Origin: CBDCYS01 sp965226245 | GTDB lineage: Bacteria; Acidobacteriota; Terriglobia; Bryobacterales; UBA6623 | Direction: 5' to 3' | Length of the DNA stretch: 64,000 nt | Assembly: GCA_965226245.1 (NCBI GenBank) | Contig: CBDDCL010000015.1 | Span: 310,001-374,000 of the forward strand | In this document: positions 1 through 8,127 of the stretch, one piece after another | Layout of the letters: each line of letters begins with the position of its first letter | Position numbering within the stretch: position 1 is the stretch's first letter | Made by a program: the position numbers and the translations under genes | Notes under the pieces: generated by a model | Seen by the model: the letters and a program-made list of their open reading frames with translations, nothing else | What the model was told of the DNA's origin: nothing | The model's database searches: none

Positions 1-1
1 T

Positions 2-346
2 CACGCAGTCACGATCGCCAATGCGGCCGGGACAGGAGCTTTCTTTGGGGCCCGCGATGTCCTCCGTAGCGGAGACTTTGGCGGACAGGAACAACGTGCC
101 CTCGACGACACGAGGAACCTTTCGAACAGTGGCACAACCGTGACCGCCTCGGCCGAGCAGTACTGCACTTGTCCAGGTGACGGAGTGAAGGAGTGCGACG
201 ATACGACAATTCAGTGTGCGGGCTACGGCGCCCCCAGGGGCTACATCAAGGTCACCGTCCAACAACCCTTCCCGATGTGGGCGCAGTGGCCGCTACTGCC
301 GAAGAACGCGACCGTTGGCAGGACTGCCTTCATGCGGGGCCAGTAG
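2..346 (+). CDS. TadE-like pseudopilin, C-terminal part (5' end outside window)
   Basis: The reading frame is open from the window edge and ends with TAG at 344-346, giving about 114 residues. It begins HAVTIANAAGTGAFFGARD, which resembles the segment following the membrane helix of TadE/TadG pseudopilins (compare AARQGARFA in the next gene). The middle has several cysteines (YCTC, KEC, IQC) and the end (VTVQQPFPMWAQWPLLP) resembles the C-terminal strand of TadE proteins. The next two genes are also TadE-like, so this is probably the first visible member of a Tad pilus pseudopilin cluster. The N-terminal helix is not in the window, so family membership rests on context and the short helix-end similarity. 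Confidence 0.6.
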   Translation, partial: HAVTIANAAGTGAFFGARDVLRSGDFGGQEQRALDDTRNLSNSGTTVTASAEQYCTCPGDGVKECDDTTIQCAGYGAPRGYIKVTVQQPFPMWAQWPLLPKNATVGRTAFMRGQ

Positions 347-400
347 AAGCCCCGGCCGGCCGAGCCGAAAGACATGTTTTTTGAATCAATGGAGAGGTCT

Positions 401-832
401 ATGTTTCCAGCCAGGCAAACCGGGACAAAGCGAAACCAAAGACAGAAGGGCTCCGTGATAGTCGAGTTCACCCTTTCCTTTCTGTTTTTCATCGTACTGA
501 GCATTGGGTTGTTTGAGATGGCTGCGGCAATGTGGGTATGGACGACACTTTCCCACGCCGCCCGCCAGGGCGCCCGCTTCGCCATGGTGCACGGGAACAA
601 CAATCCGGTGATGGACAGCACGATCGAGCAACTCGTCAAGGACCACGCGATCGGGCTGGTCAAAAACGACATCACGGTGACCGTCACTTGGGAGGATGCC
701 GCCGACAAGGACCCTGGGGACTTTGTCGCAGTGCGCGCGATGTATCCGTTCGGATTCGTGACCGGTTCAGCGATCATTTCGAACGCCTCAATTCAACTCG
801 GCAGCACTTCGCGCATGACCATCGCCTACTGA
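401..832 (+). CDS. TadE family pseudopilin
   Basis: Encodes about 143 residues from the ATG at 401, which has GGAGAGG at 391-397 in front of it; an in-frame ATG at 374 lacks such a site. After a basic N-terminus the protein has the TadE signature: GSVIVEFTLSF followed by a hydrophobic helix and then WTTLSHAARQGARFA. TadE proteins are prepilin-like subunits of the Tad (Flp) pilus system, processed by a prepilin peptidase and anchored in the inner membrane. The C-terminus (IQLGSTSRMTIAY) recurs in the decayed copy at 1965-2248. It sits between two other TadE-like genes and probably forms an operon with them. Confidence 0.85.
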   Translation: MFPARQTGTKRNQRQKGSVIVEFTLSFLFFIVLSIGLFEMAAAMWVWTTLSHAARQGARFAMVHGNNNPVMDSTIEQLVKDHAIGLVKNDITVTVTWEDAADKDPGDFVAVRAMYPFGFVTGSAIISNASIQLGSTSRMTIAY

Positions 833-1002
833 GGCAGCGAAGCGGTCATCGTCGCACCGCGGGAGAGGGCGTCTTTTCGATTGATAGGCGGCCAGAAGAT
901 GCTGTGGAAATTGCATGGGTATAAGACTGCAGAGCGCGATGCGGCGCCGACAGAGGCAATTTTGACCGAGCCCCGAGACTCATTCTCCCGCGAGGTACCG
1001 TA

Positions 1003-1374
1003 ATGGTACAGCTTATCCTGATTTTTCTGCTGTTCTTCGTGCTAAGCCTCCTTTTGGTCGAGCTGGGCCGGGCATTTTGGGTGTATCGCAAGCTGACACA
1101 TGCCGCACGACAGGCAGCGCTTTACGCCGGGCTCCACAGCGCGGCGAGCAGGAATCCAGCCTCGGAAGATCGGATCATCGAGGTGGTCAAAAAGTATACG
1201 GTGGGGTTAGATGAACTAAAGCTCGTGGTGCGCGCGTCGTGGGACCCGGACAACGAACCATACAGTAAGGTGCAAATACAGGCGCGCTACAACTTGGATC
1301 TGTTAACGATGCGACGCCTTCCGCGCGCCACGATCCCACTCTCCAGCACTTCCCGGACGGTGATTACCCGTTGA
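1003..1374 (+). CDS. TadE-like pseudopilin, N-terminus uncertain
   Basis: A 123-residue product starting MVQLILIFLLFFVLS, then RKLTHAARQAALYAGLHS, aligns by eye with the helix and post-helix segment of the TadE protein at 401-832. GAGG at 992-995 precedes the ATG by a normal distance. The frame is also open further upstream (residues RGTV before the Met match the GSVIVEF region), and an ATG at 939 in another frame encodes a basic start MRRRQRQF that then hits a stop. A single-base frameshift near 955 would join them into a full TadE N-terminus. So either the protein starts short, or the gene carries a 5' frameshift. Tad pilus role inferred from family and neighbours. Confidence 0.7.
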   Translation: MVQLILIFLLFFVLSLLLVELGRAFWVYRKLTHAARQAALYAGLHSAASRNPASEDRIIEVVKKYTVGLDELKLVVRASWDPDNEPYSKVQIQARYNLDLLTMRRLPRATIPLSSTSRTVITR

Positions 1375-1405
1375 GCCCGGACAAACCGCCGGAGAAAGCG
1401 AGCGT

Positions 1406-1816
1406 GTGAAATGCCGGCCGCCAGAGAAAAAATTCCGAGTGGCGTTGGTTGATGATCATCTGGTCTTTCGGGAAGCGGTGCGCCGGCTATTGGCATTGGA
1501 ACACGATTTCGAGGTTGTTGCGGAAGCAGCAGATGGCCACGAAGCCATCGACATGCTTCGGGATCATGAGCCGGATATTCTGCTGCTCGACTTGCAAATG
1601 CCGGAGTTAGACGGCCACGGCATGCTCCTACGGATTCGGTGCGACCAGCTCAAGACAAAAATCATCGTGTTGACGGCTTCTAACGAAGAAAACCAACACG
1701 TGCAAGCGATCAACGACGGGGCAGCGGCGATTGTACGCAAAGAGATGGCAACTGAATTACTGATCGATAGCATTCGCAAGGTGCATCGCGCGGACAGGGG
1801 CTCCGCCATCTCATAA
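1406..1816 (+). CDS. Stand-alone response regulator receiver protein
   Basis: A GTG start at 1406 with GGAGAAAG about 11 bases upstream gives 136 residues. The whole protein is one CheY-like receiver: acidic pair in ALVDDHLVF, phosphoacceptor Asp in LLLDLQMPELDG, Thr in IIVLTAS and Lys in IVRKEM. The sequence is most like NarL/FixJ receivers, but there is no C-terminal HTH; the frame stops soon after the receiver. It may be a CheY-type signalling protein or the remaining half of a NarL regulator cut by the rearrangement that left a TadE relic just downstream. It follows the TadE genes closely and may control pilus production, which is inference only. Confidence 0.8.
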   Translation: MKCRPPEKKFRVALVDDHLVFREAVRRLLALEHDFEVVAEAADGHEAIDMLRDHEPDILLLDLQMPELDGHGMLLRIRCDQLKTKIIVLTASNEENQHVQAINDGAAAIVRKEMATELLIDSIRKVHRADRGSAIS

Positions 1817-1964
1817 GTCAATGATTCCATTGAATTTTCGCGTGAATCTGAAAAGCAGGCTCCATCAGCTTCCCAATGCCGTTGTGATTCTGCTCGACAA
1901 GAATCCAAGGTGATCGATTGGGCCGCGAGAGTGCCGAAACATGCTTCTTCAGGCCCTTCCCTGA

Positions 1965-2248
1965 GCGCTTCCGGCCCTTACCACTGCCACGAACGCGGAA
2001 ATCACGCAGGTTGTCCGTAACCACGCGATTGGGCTTGTTGCAAGTGACGTTACCGTTACTCCGGCGTGGAAAGCTTGCACCACCGGCGCCGAGGTCGATT
2101 GGGACACCGCCGGCGCGAGCAGAAACGGCGGCGCCTTCGTGGTCGTTCGAACGACATACCCATACGGTTCATTACGGGTAATGTGTTTATCGGCGGCAGC
2201 GGCGGCCTGACCTTGGGCAGCGTTTCGAACATGACAATCTCCTTCTGA
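1965..2248 (+). pseudogene. Decayed TadE gene (C-terminal remnant, frameshifted)
   Basis: From 1965 one frame reads ...ITQVVRNHAIGLVASDVTVT...FVVVRTTYPYGS, matching IEQLVKDHAIGLVKNDITVT...FVAVRAMYPFG of the TadE protein at 401-832. Near 2170 the match moves to a second frame that ends GGLTLGSVSNMTISF at 2248, matching IQLGSTSRMTIAY. The N-terminal half with the membrane helix is missing. This is a duplicated TadE gene that has lost its 5' end and carries a frameshift. Its 3' end overlaps the end of the truncated sulfatase on the other strand, which marks a rearrangement junction near 2250. Confidence 0.8.
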
Positions 2249-2993
2249 CGCCGGGGATCTCGCGGCCTAAAGCCGCGTGGGTACGTCGCTCCTCAAAGCT
2301 CCGCCAGAAAGGGTGCTCCTTGGCCCATTCCAAGAACTCGTCGATGGTGTAGAAAGTCTCGTGTTTGTAGAGCCGCCCGTTGTCTTCGAGCGGAGCTGTC
2401 CAGTTGACCTCCCAGGAGTCCCCGGTCTTCTCCATCCATTCGGTTAGTTTCGCCTCCAGCTCTTCACGAATTTCGGCCGAGCCCGGATCATTTGCGAGAT
2501 TGTTCAACTCGTAAGGGTCCTTCTCCAGGTCGTAGAGCACCCAGGGTTCCGACTCACGCCGCGCGTACATGTAGCGCTCGGTGCGGACCCCGCGCCAACT
2601 GAATTCCGCACCGCCATTGTGAAAGGGGCCGAAGATCTGGAAAAACGCGGAATCGGGACCCTGTTCGGACGTCCCCAAGATGACCGGCGACAGGTCGGAG
2701 CCCTGCATGGCTTCAGGGACGCCGAGTCCGCAAAGAGAAAGCAGAGTCGGCGCGAAGTCGACCTGAGTGAACAGGGCGTCCGTGACCTTTCCCGCCGGCG
2801 CCGCGCGGGGGTAACGCACGATGCCGGGTATGCGGATCGATTCCTCCCAGGGTTTTCGCTTGAGCCGCTTGCCGTGGGAGCCCAGCATGTCGCCGTGGTC
2901 CGAGGAGACGAGCACGATGGTGTCTTCGGCCAGGCCCAGATCGCGCAGCTCGCCTAAGATTCGGGCGATCTGCTCATCGACCGCGGTGATCAT
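2187..2993 (-). pseudogene. Sulfatase, C-terminal part only
   Basis: About 268 residues resembling the second half of type I sulfatases: DTIVLVSSDHGDMLGSHG carries the metal-binding Asp-His of that family, followed by RIPGIVRYP and QVDFAPTLLSLCG. The N-terminal half, with the CxPSR motif needed for formylglycine formation, is absent: a stop codon lies directly in front of the apparent Met at 2993 and the methyltransferase gene begins there. Without that half the enzyme cannot work. The last 20 or so residues run over the TadE remnant on the opposite strand, so the native C-terminus is probably lost as well. Likely substrate class cannot be judged. Confidence 0.8.
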
Positions 2994-2996
2994 CGA

Positions 2997-3632
2997 CTAG
3001 TCTAGGATTGGGTGGAACCGTGCCGGCGGGAGCAACTCTCGCGACCCACCGGCGCGAAGCGCCGTGAGCTTTCCGTGCAATCTCATAGGCGGATTCGAAA
3101 CGGCGATGAGGGACTTCGTGCAGCCCAGCACTCGCTCCTTCCAGATTTCCGCACCGGGAAACAGCGCTTTGAGTTCCCGCACCGTCAGCAGGCGGACCTG
3201 ATCGACAAATTCCTCACACCCCTGCTGTGTTGGCCGCACCAGCCAGCCCCAGACCGTGAAGTTTCGCAGCAGCCGCTTTTGGAGAGTCGCGGGCAGATAG
3301 TGAATGAATGGGGTCCACAGGTGGGGCTCGACCGGAAACCACTGGTTGGGCGTTTGAACATAGTAGCGTTTCCCGACGCGCCGCACTTCGGCGGCGAAGG
3401 TTTGGCGGCTTGCTTGATCCCCCACGTGCTCGATGATCGAGTTCGCAAAGACGACGTCAAACGCGCCGTCGGCGAAAGGCATTTGCCGGGCATCGGCGAT
3501 CACCCAGTCGAATTCAGAAGTGCGTTCCACGGAGCGGTCGAGGTTTAGCATCGTTGCGCGCGGAACCTGATCGAAATACCGCCAGTAGTATTCATATCCT
3601 CCGACGTCGAGAACGCGTGTTTTCGCCGACAA
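2997..3632 (-). CDS. Class I SAM-dependent methyltransferase
   Basis: Product of 211 residues if started at the TTG at 3632. It shows motif I VLDVGGYEYYW, an acidic residue after strand 2 (LNLDRSVE), VIADARQMPFADGAFDVVFANSIIEHV as motifs II-III, and a C-terminal half (YYVQTPNQWFPVEPH...) common in methyltransferases linked to glycan or lipid modification. The frame stays open upstream to about 3763 and encodes a plausible start (IKIRLTIPKLHQPFARYF, then basic residues) but has no ATG, GTG or TTG there, so the native start may be lost. The last 30 or so residues after KSLIAVS look non-native; they abut the truncated sulfatase. Methyl acceptor unknown. Confidence 0.75.
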   Translation of the reverse strand: MSAKTRVLDVGGYEYYWRYFDQVPRATMLNLDRSVERTSEFDWVIADARQMPFADGAFDVVFANSIIEHVGDQASRQTFAAEVRRVGKRYYVQTPNQWFPVEPHLWTPFIHYLPATLQKRLLRNFTVWGWLVRPTQQGCEEFVDQVRLLTVRELKALFPGAEIWKERVLGCTKSLIAVSNPPMRLHGKLTALRAGGSRELLPPARFHPILD

Positions 3633-3802
3633 CCCGAACGCACGCCAAAACCGCCGGAACCGCCTTCGCCGGAAATAGCGGGCGAAGGGCTGATGGAGCT
3701 TGGGAATCGTGAGCCGGATTTTAATGCTCCTGGCGCGGAATGCGAGCGCGGACAGCTTTATAGACCCGGGTCAATCCGTGTGAGGCATCCTGGCAATCTC
3801 AG

Positions 3803-4888
3803 CTAGGTGATGTGGGCTCCCCGGGTCTCAACGTAGACGGCATAGAGCGACTGGCTGCCGGTCATGAACAAGCGGTTCCGTTTGGTTCCTCCGAAGCAGA
3901 CATTGGAGCAGATCTCCGGCAGCCGAATTTGGCCGATGCGGACTCCGTCGGGCGCGAAGATGTGGACGCCGTCGTAGCCGTCGCCAACCCAGCCGGCGCT
4001 GGCCCAGACGTTGCCATCGACGTCGGCCCTGATGCCGTCGGCCAATCCCGCGCCTACGCCGGGGAGATCCATCGAGGCAAAACGCCGGCCCTTGCTCAGC
4101 TTCTTGCTGCCGGCGATGTCCCAGACCTTGATGATTTTGGGGGCTTCGGGGTAGTGCGACGATCCGGTATCGGCGATGTAGAGCATTTTGTAGTCCGGAG
4201 AGAAGCACAGGCCATTGGGCTTGAAGATTTCGTCGGTGACCATCTCCATCTTGCCGCTGCTGCCGTCGATGCGATACACGGCTTCCTTCAGATGCAGCGG
4301 ACCCTTGTTGCCCTCATAGTTCATCAGGCTGCCGTAGCCGGGATCGGTGAACCAGATGTCGCCGGTGTTCGGATGGACGACCGCGTCGTTCGGCGCGTTG
4401 AGCGGCTTGCCGTCCCATTTATCGGCTAGCACGGTGATGCTGCCGTCGTACTCATAGCGAACCACGCGGCGGTTGCCGTGCTCGCAGGCGATCTGCCGTC
4501 CTTGATAATCGAAGGTATTGCCGTTGCTGTTGCCCGAGGGATTGCGAAAGACGCTGACGTGGCCGTCTTCCTCGAGCCAGCGCAACTGGACGTTGTTCGG
4601 GATGTCGCTCCACAGCAGATAGCGCCCGACTCCGTTCCAGGCTGGTCCTTCGGCCCAGAGCGAGCCGACGTGCAGGCGCTGGATCGGCGTATTGCCCAGT
4701 TTGTATTTGGCGAAGCGGGGGTCGATGACGACGATATCGGGATCGGGATAGCGAACCGGGTTCTTGCCGCTCCAGTCACGTTGGGCTTGTGCGGCGAATG
4801 GGGCCAGAAGGGCGCCGGCCGCGGTGGCTGTCAAGAAAGATCGCCGGCTCACGATCGGCCGGCTTACGCCGGAAATTGGTTCACTCAT
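3803..4888 (-). CDS. SMP-30/gluconolactonase-type propeller protein, Tat-exported
   Basis: 361 residues. The N-terminus contains SRRSFLTATAAGALLAPFAAQA, a twin-arginine signal with a cleavable AQA end, so the folded protein is probably sent to the periplasm. The body has SMP-30/gluconolactonase/LRE features: WAEGPAWNGVGRYLLWSDI, NTFDYQGRQIACEHGNRRVVRYE, NAPNDAVVHPNTGDIWFTDPGYG and PNGLCFSPDYKMLYIADT, including the metal-site Glu, Asn and Asp. The family hydrolyses sugar lactones or related esters using a divalent metal. It is a single gene with no evident partner; the upstream 180 bases contain a short GCCCG hairpin repeat. Confidence 0.85.
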   Translation of the reverse strand: MSEPISGVSRPIVSRRSFLTATAAGALLAPFAAQAQRDWSGKNPVRYPDPDIVVIDPRFAKYKLGNTPIQRLHVGSLWAEGPAWNGVGRYLLWSDIPNNVQLRWLEEDGHVSVFRNPSGNSNGNTFDYQGRQIACEHGNRRVVRYEYDGSITVLADKWDGKPLNAPNDAVVHPNTGDIWFTDPGYGSLMNYEGNKGPLHLKEAVYRIDGSSGKMEMVTDEIFKPNGLCFSPDYKMLYIADTGSSHYPEAPKIIKVWDIAGSKKLSKGRRFASMDLPGVGAGLADGIRADVDGNVWASAGWVGDGYDGVHIFAPDGVRIGQIRLPEICSNVCFGGTKRNRLFMTGSQSLYAVYVETRGAHIT

Positions 4889-4983
4889 TTGGTGATGACT
4901 CCTTGTGATTACGATTACAATCGCTTTAAGACATCGTACCCCAGCGTGGCGCAGAGGTGTGGAATTTGCCAGCCCAGGCTGGT

Positions 4984-5003
4984 AGCCCGTTTCAACGGGC
5001 TTC
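4984..5003. repeat. GCCCGTTTCAACGGGC hairpin repeat
   Basis: An inverted repeat (AGCCCGTT/AACGGGCT) that is the last hairpin of the three-hairpin element found at 12411-12512, 14947-15037 and 52654-52748. Here only this hairpin is present. Confidence 0.7.
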
Positions 5004-5073
5004 TCCCGAAAGCCAGGACCGCTTAGACAGTTGCAGTATTATTGGCCAGATACACTAGAGCGTTAAGAAGGAA

Positions 5074-6330
5074 GTGAGCAACAACCTCCAATCCGCTAAT
5101 GCCGGGGCTCGCGGGTCCGACGTTCGCGATGACTGCTGGGTCGAGGTTCACTCCGTGCACGGCTCAGCGGCGGCGCCGCTGATCGAGATTTCGACGCACG
5201 CCGGCTCGCTTGACGACCATTCGATTCGTGAAGTTGCGGGGCAAACACTGGCGGCCCTCGACGCCGGCGGACTCTCCATCCGGATCGAGGACAGCGGGGC
5301 GTTGCCGTTCACGATCATGGCACGCATCGAGGCGGCCGTTGGGCGGTTGCGCGGCCCCGGCGCGGGCGTTGCGTTGCCCCCTTCCAGCCCGCGGACCGGC
5401 TATCGAAGTTCGCGCGGCCGGATTCGCCGCACACGGCTTTTTGTTCCGGGAAGCACCCCGAAGTTTTTCGCCAAGGCGGGCTTGTGTGGCCCTGACGTCG
5501 TTATTTTGGATTTGGAGGACGGCGTTGTACCTCAAGAAAAAGATGCTGCCCGGCTGCTGGTGAGAAACGCATTGCGAGCGGTGGACTTTCGCGGCGCGGA
5601 AAAAACCGTCCGCATCAATCCGCTACCGTTGGGCCTCGAGGATATCCGCGCCGTGGCGCCGCAAGGGGTTCACGCACTATTGCTTTCCAAGACGGAGGAT
5701 CCGGCGGAAGTGGTCGAGGTGGACCGCGCGGTGCGGCAGGCGCTGGAAGACCATGGACAAGAAGCCGAAGTGTACTTGGTCCCGAGCATTGAAACGGCCC
5801 GGGGAGCTTTTCGGGCGCTGGAAATCGCCGAGGCTTCTCCCCGTGTCGCGGGCCTTTCGCTGGGGCTCGAAGATTACGTCAACGACATAGGCGCCGAGCA
5901 TACGCCGGAGCGCCGAGAAAGCTTGTGGTTTACGGGCCAGGTGCTCAACGCGTCGCGGGCCGCGGGCGTGCAGCCGCTGGGCTCGATATACACCGACCTC
6001 CAAGATCAGGAAGGCTTGGCCCGCTATGCCGAGGATTTCCGAAAGCTTGGGTTCGAGGGACTTGCCTGCATTCACCCAAAGCAGGTTCGTGTGGTCAACG
6101 AGGCTTTCTCGCCAAAGCCGCGGGACGTCGCGCGGGCGCGGCGAATCGTCGATGCCTTCGAGCAAGCCGCGGCTGCGGGGACGGGGGCGATTTCCATCGA
6201 CGGGAAGTTAGTCGATCTGCCCGTGGTTGAGTTAGCGCGCGGGGTTTTGAAACGGGCCGCGGCGTGTCTGGCGCGCGATCAGCCTCCCGCCGGAACAGAG
6301 CCGCGCCCGCAAGGGTGCGGTCGAGGGTAG
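5074..6330 (+). CDS. Citrate lyase gamma (CitD) - beta (CitE) fusion
   Basis: GTG start preceded by AAGAAGGAA; 418 residues. Residues about 1-100 resemble citrate lyase acyl carrier protein CitD: AGARGSDVRDD matches the region of the prosthetic-group serine (AGTLESSD in CitD), and DAGGLSIRIEDSGALPFTIMAR matches its C-terminal half. After a basic linker, residues about 115-400 are a CitE-type HpcH/HpaI aldolase: RTRLFVPGSTPKFF, VILDLEDGVVPQEKD with metal-binding Glu/Asp, VRINP, VPSIETARG and CIHPKQV. CitE cleaves a citryl- or malyl-type thioester. No citF, citC, citX or citG is visible, so the substrate and carrier modification are open. The stop codon lies in an inserted palindromic repeat, so the last 15 or so residues are repeat-encoded. 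Confidence 0.8.
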   Translation: MSNNLQSANAGARGSDVRDDCWVEVHSVHGSAAAPLIEISTHAGSLDDHSIREVAGQTLAALDAGGLSIRIEDSGALPFTIMARIEAAVGRLRGPGAGVALPPSSPRTGYRSSRGRIRRTRLFVPGSTPKFFAKAGLCGPDVVILDLEDGVVPQEKDAARLLVRNALRAVDFRGAEKTVRINPLPLGLEDIRAVAPQGVHALLLSKTEDPAEVVEVDRAVRQALEDHGQEAEVYLVPSIETARGAFRALEIAEASPRVAGLSLGLEDYVNDIGAEHTPERRESLWFTGQVLNASRAAGVQPLGSIYTDLQDQEGLARYAEDFRKLGFEGLACIHPKQVRVVNEAFSPKPRDVARARRIVDAFEQAAAAGTGAISIDGKLVDLPVVELARGVLKRAAACLARDQPPAGTEPRPQGCGRG

Positions 6331-6408
6331 TCAGTGCGTCGGGGCCGCCACCGGAATGCGGTCACTGCCAGACTCGACCGCACCTTTGCGGTCGCGGCTC
6401 TGTTCCGG
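6290..6408. repeat. 119-bp palindromic dispersed repeat, copy 1
   Basis: Starts CCGGAACAGAGCCGCG and ends with its near reverse complement CGCGGCTCTGTTCCGG; inner arms (GGTGCGGTCGAG / CTCGACCGCACC) also pair, so the whole unit can fold into one long hairpin. An almost identical unit of the same length is at 9142-9260. Copy 1 overlaps the end of the CitD-CitE gene. Confidence 0.9.
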
Positions 6409-6497
6409 CAGTCAGCTTCATTGGCCGGCGAGCGGTGGACCCCTCCCTTGCGGTCAGGGCTCTGAAAAGAAGCTGCTTTTTATTGGGAAGGGGTCTT

Positions 6498-6701
6498 CTA
6501 TTTCCCGGGGTCGAATCGCGCGGCGTCGACGATCGACCAGATATGAATGATCCACCCGAGCCATACGATCCACAGGCCCGCGGCGAGCACGAACTGGATG
6601 ATCGCTTTAAGCAGCCACCCTTGAACGAGCTGGTCGAGTCCCGGAATAAAGAAGCTACAGATTGCCGCAATCACATTGCCCGTGGAACCCTGTCTCGCCA
6701 T
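6498..6701 (-). CDS. Small membrane protein, TM2-like
   Basis: The ATG at 6701 has GGGAGG at a normal distance upstream and gives 67 residues: MARQGSTGNVIAAICSFFIPGLDQLVQGW, then a hydrophobic stretch ending in WIIHIWSIVDAARFDPGK. Two membrane helices with a short PGLxQLxxG turn are seen, as in TM2-domain or related small integral membrane proteins. A longer start at 6725 is open but lacks a ribosome site. Function unknown. The gene stands alone between two dispersed repeats. Confidence 0.75.
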   Translation of the reverse strand: MARQGSTGNVIAAICSFFIPGLDQLVQGWLLKAIIQFVLAAGLWIVWLGWIIHIWSIVDAARFDPGK

Positions 6702-6820
6702 TGGCGCCTCCCAAGATTGCCGCACTATACCAAACAGGCGCCCCTCAAAGGCTCGCGCCGGGTCTAGCGGTGGTCGGAGGTCTTGCGGTGAGTTTCAACC
6801 GGGACCGGGGTTGTCCTGGC

Positions 6821-6915
6821 CGGCACTCAGAGCCCAGCGCGTGAGCGCTGGGTCAAGCGGGGCGAACGTGCGCGAGGTTGACCGCGGGTTCCCACCCGCG
6901 GCTCTGAAACTGCGG
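6821..6915. repeat. Two-hairpin dispersed repeat, copy 1
   Basis: Contains CCCAGCGCgtgaGCGCTGGG and CCGCGGGTtcccACCCGCGG hairpins in fixed order. The same unit, with compensating base changes in the stems, occurs at 60604-60710. Confidence 0.85.
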
Positions 6916-7011
6916 GTGGGGTTGCCTCGGTCTTTCGTTGACTGCTTTTTCTGACTTTGTCGGGCGGCTGGAGCGGACTAGCCCTCGACAGGCCCGGACT
7001 AGCCCACAACG

Positions 7012-8091
7012 TTACTCTTGGCCGGCGAGTTGGCGAAGCGTTGTTTCGTATGGAGCGCGAGCCACGCCGCGTTCGGTGATGATGGCGCTGACGTAGCGGT
7101 TGGGAGTTACGTCGAAGGCGGGATTCAATACGGACGTATGCGGAGGCGCGACTTGCAGACCCTGGACTTGGGTGACTTCGGAAGGGTCTCTTTCTTCAAT
7201 GGGAATTTGCTTGCCCGAGGAAAGACTCAAATCCAGCGTGGAGATCGGAGCCGCCACATAAAAAGGGACACCGTTTTCCTTGGCCAAAACCGCCACCGAG
7301 TAGGTGCCAATCTTGTTGGCGACGTCACCATTTCCGGCAATGCGGTCGGCGCCAACGACCACGGCCCCGACACGGCCGGAACTCAGCACGTGTCCCGCCA
7401 TGTTGTCTGTCAGCAGAGTGACCGGTATGTTGTCTTGCTGCAGTTCCCAGACCGTGAGCCTGGCGCCTTGCAGGAACGGGCGGGTCTCGTTGGCGAACAC
7501 GGATACCGGGTTGCCGCCTTCGATGGCGGCGCGAATCACGCCCAACGCTGTTCCATAGCCGGCCGTCGCCAGGGCTCCGGCATTGCAATGCGTCATGACG
7601 GCTGCTCGTTGAGGCAGCAACGCCGCGCCGTTTTTGCCGATTGCCTGATTGATCACCACGTCTTCGGTGCGGACCCGCAGAGCCTCTTCGACAAGGGCGC
7701 CGGCAACGGCCCCGAGAGACCTGCCCTCAGCCCGCAGGCTCTCATAGAGCTTTTTCATGCGATCAATCGCCCAGAAAAGATTAACCGCTGTCGGGCGAGT
7801 CGCCGCCAAGGTCGAGCAGATGTCTTCCATGCGCCGGTCGAGGTTGCCCGCCGCTCCTTCGCTTGTCGCGGTATCTCCCGCGCCGAGTTCGGCCACGGCC
7901 TGGCGGACACCCAAAGCAACCCCCATTGCCGCCGCCACCCCGATAGCCGGCGCGCCGCGAATCACCATGGTTCGAATGGCGTCCGCCACAGCCTGGTAAC
8001 TCTGGCAAGTGAGGTAAACCTCCTCGGCCGGCAGTTTGGTTTGATCAATCATGACCACGCCGCCGGTGGTCCATTCAATCGTATTCACCAT
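7012..8091 (-). CDS. mtnA: S-methyl-5-thioribose-1-phosphate isomerase
   Basis: 359 residues, the usual size for MtnA. It isomerises 5-methylthioribose 1-phosphate to the ribulose form in the methionine salvage pathway. Seen motifs: VIRGAPAIGVAAAMG near residue 45, MTHCNAGALATAGYGTALGVIRAA with the catalytic cysteine, VFANETRPFLQGARLTVWEL, VVVGADRIAGNGDVANKIGTYSVAVLA with the catalytic aspartate, and VAPISTLD. The ATG at 8091 is kept because the N-terminus INTIEW-like start is typical. No other salvage gene is in the window. The CPBP protease gene upstream has the same orientation with 36 bases between them. Confidence 0.95.
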   Translation of the reverse strand: MVNTIEWTTGGVVMIDQTKLPAEEVYLTCQSYQAVADAIRTMVIRGAPAIGVAAAMGVALGVRQAVAELGAGDTATSEGAAGNLDRRMEDICSTLAATRPTAVNLFWAIDRMKKLYESLRAEGRSLGAVAGALVEEALRVRTEDVVINQAIGKNGAALLPQRAAVMTHCNAGALATAGYGTALGVIRAAIEGGNPVSVFANETRPFLQGARLTVWELQQDNIPVTLLTDNMAGHVLSSGRVGAVVVGADRIAGNGDVANKIGTYSVAVLAKENGVPFYVAAPISTLDLSLSSGKQIPIEERDPSEVTQVQGLQVAPPHTSVLNPAFDVTPNRYVSAIITERGVARAPYETTLRQLAGQE

Positions 8092-8127
8092 TGCAGAGAA
8101 ATCCTATCGGATGGCGAAGCCGGCTGG

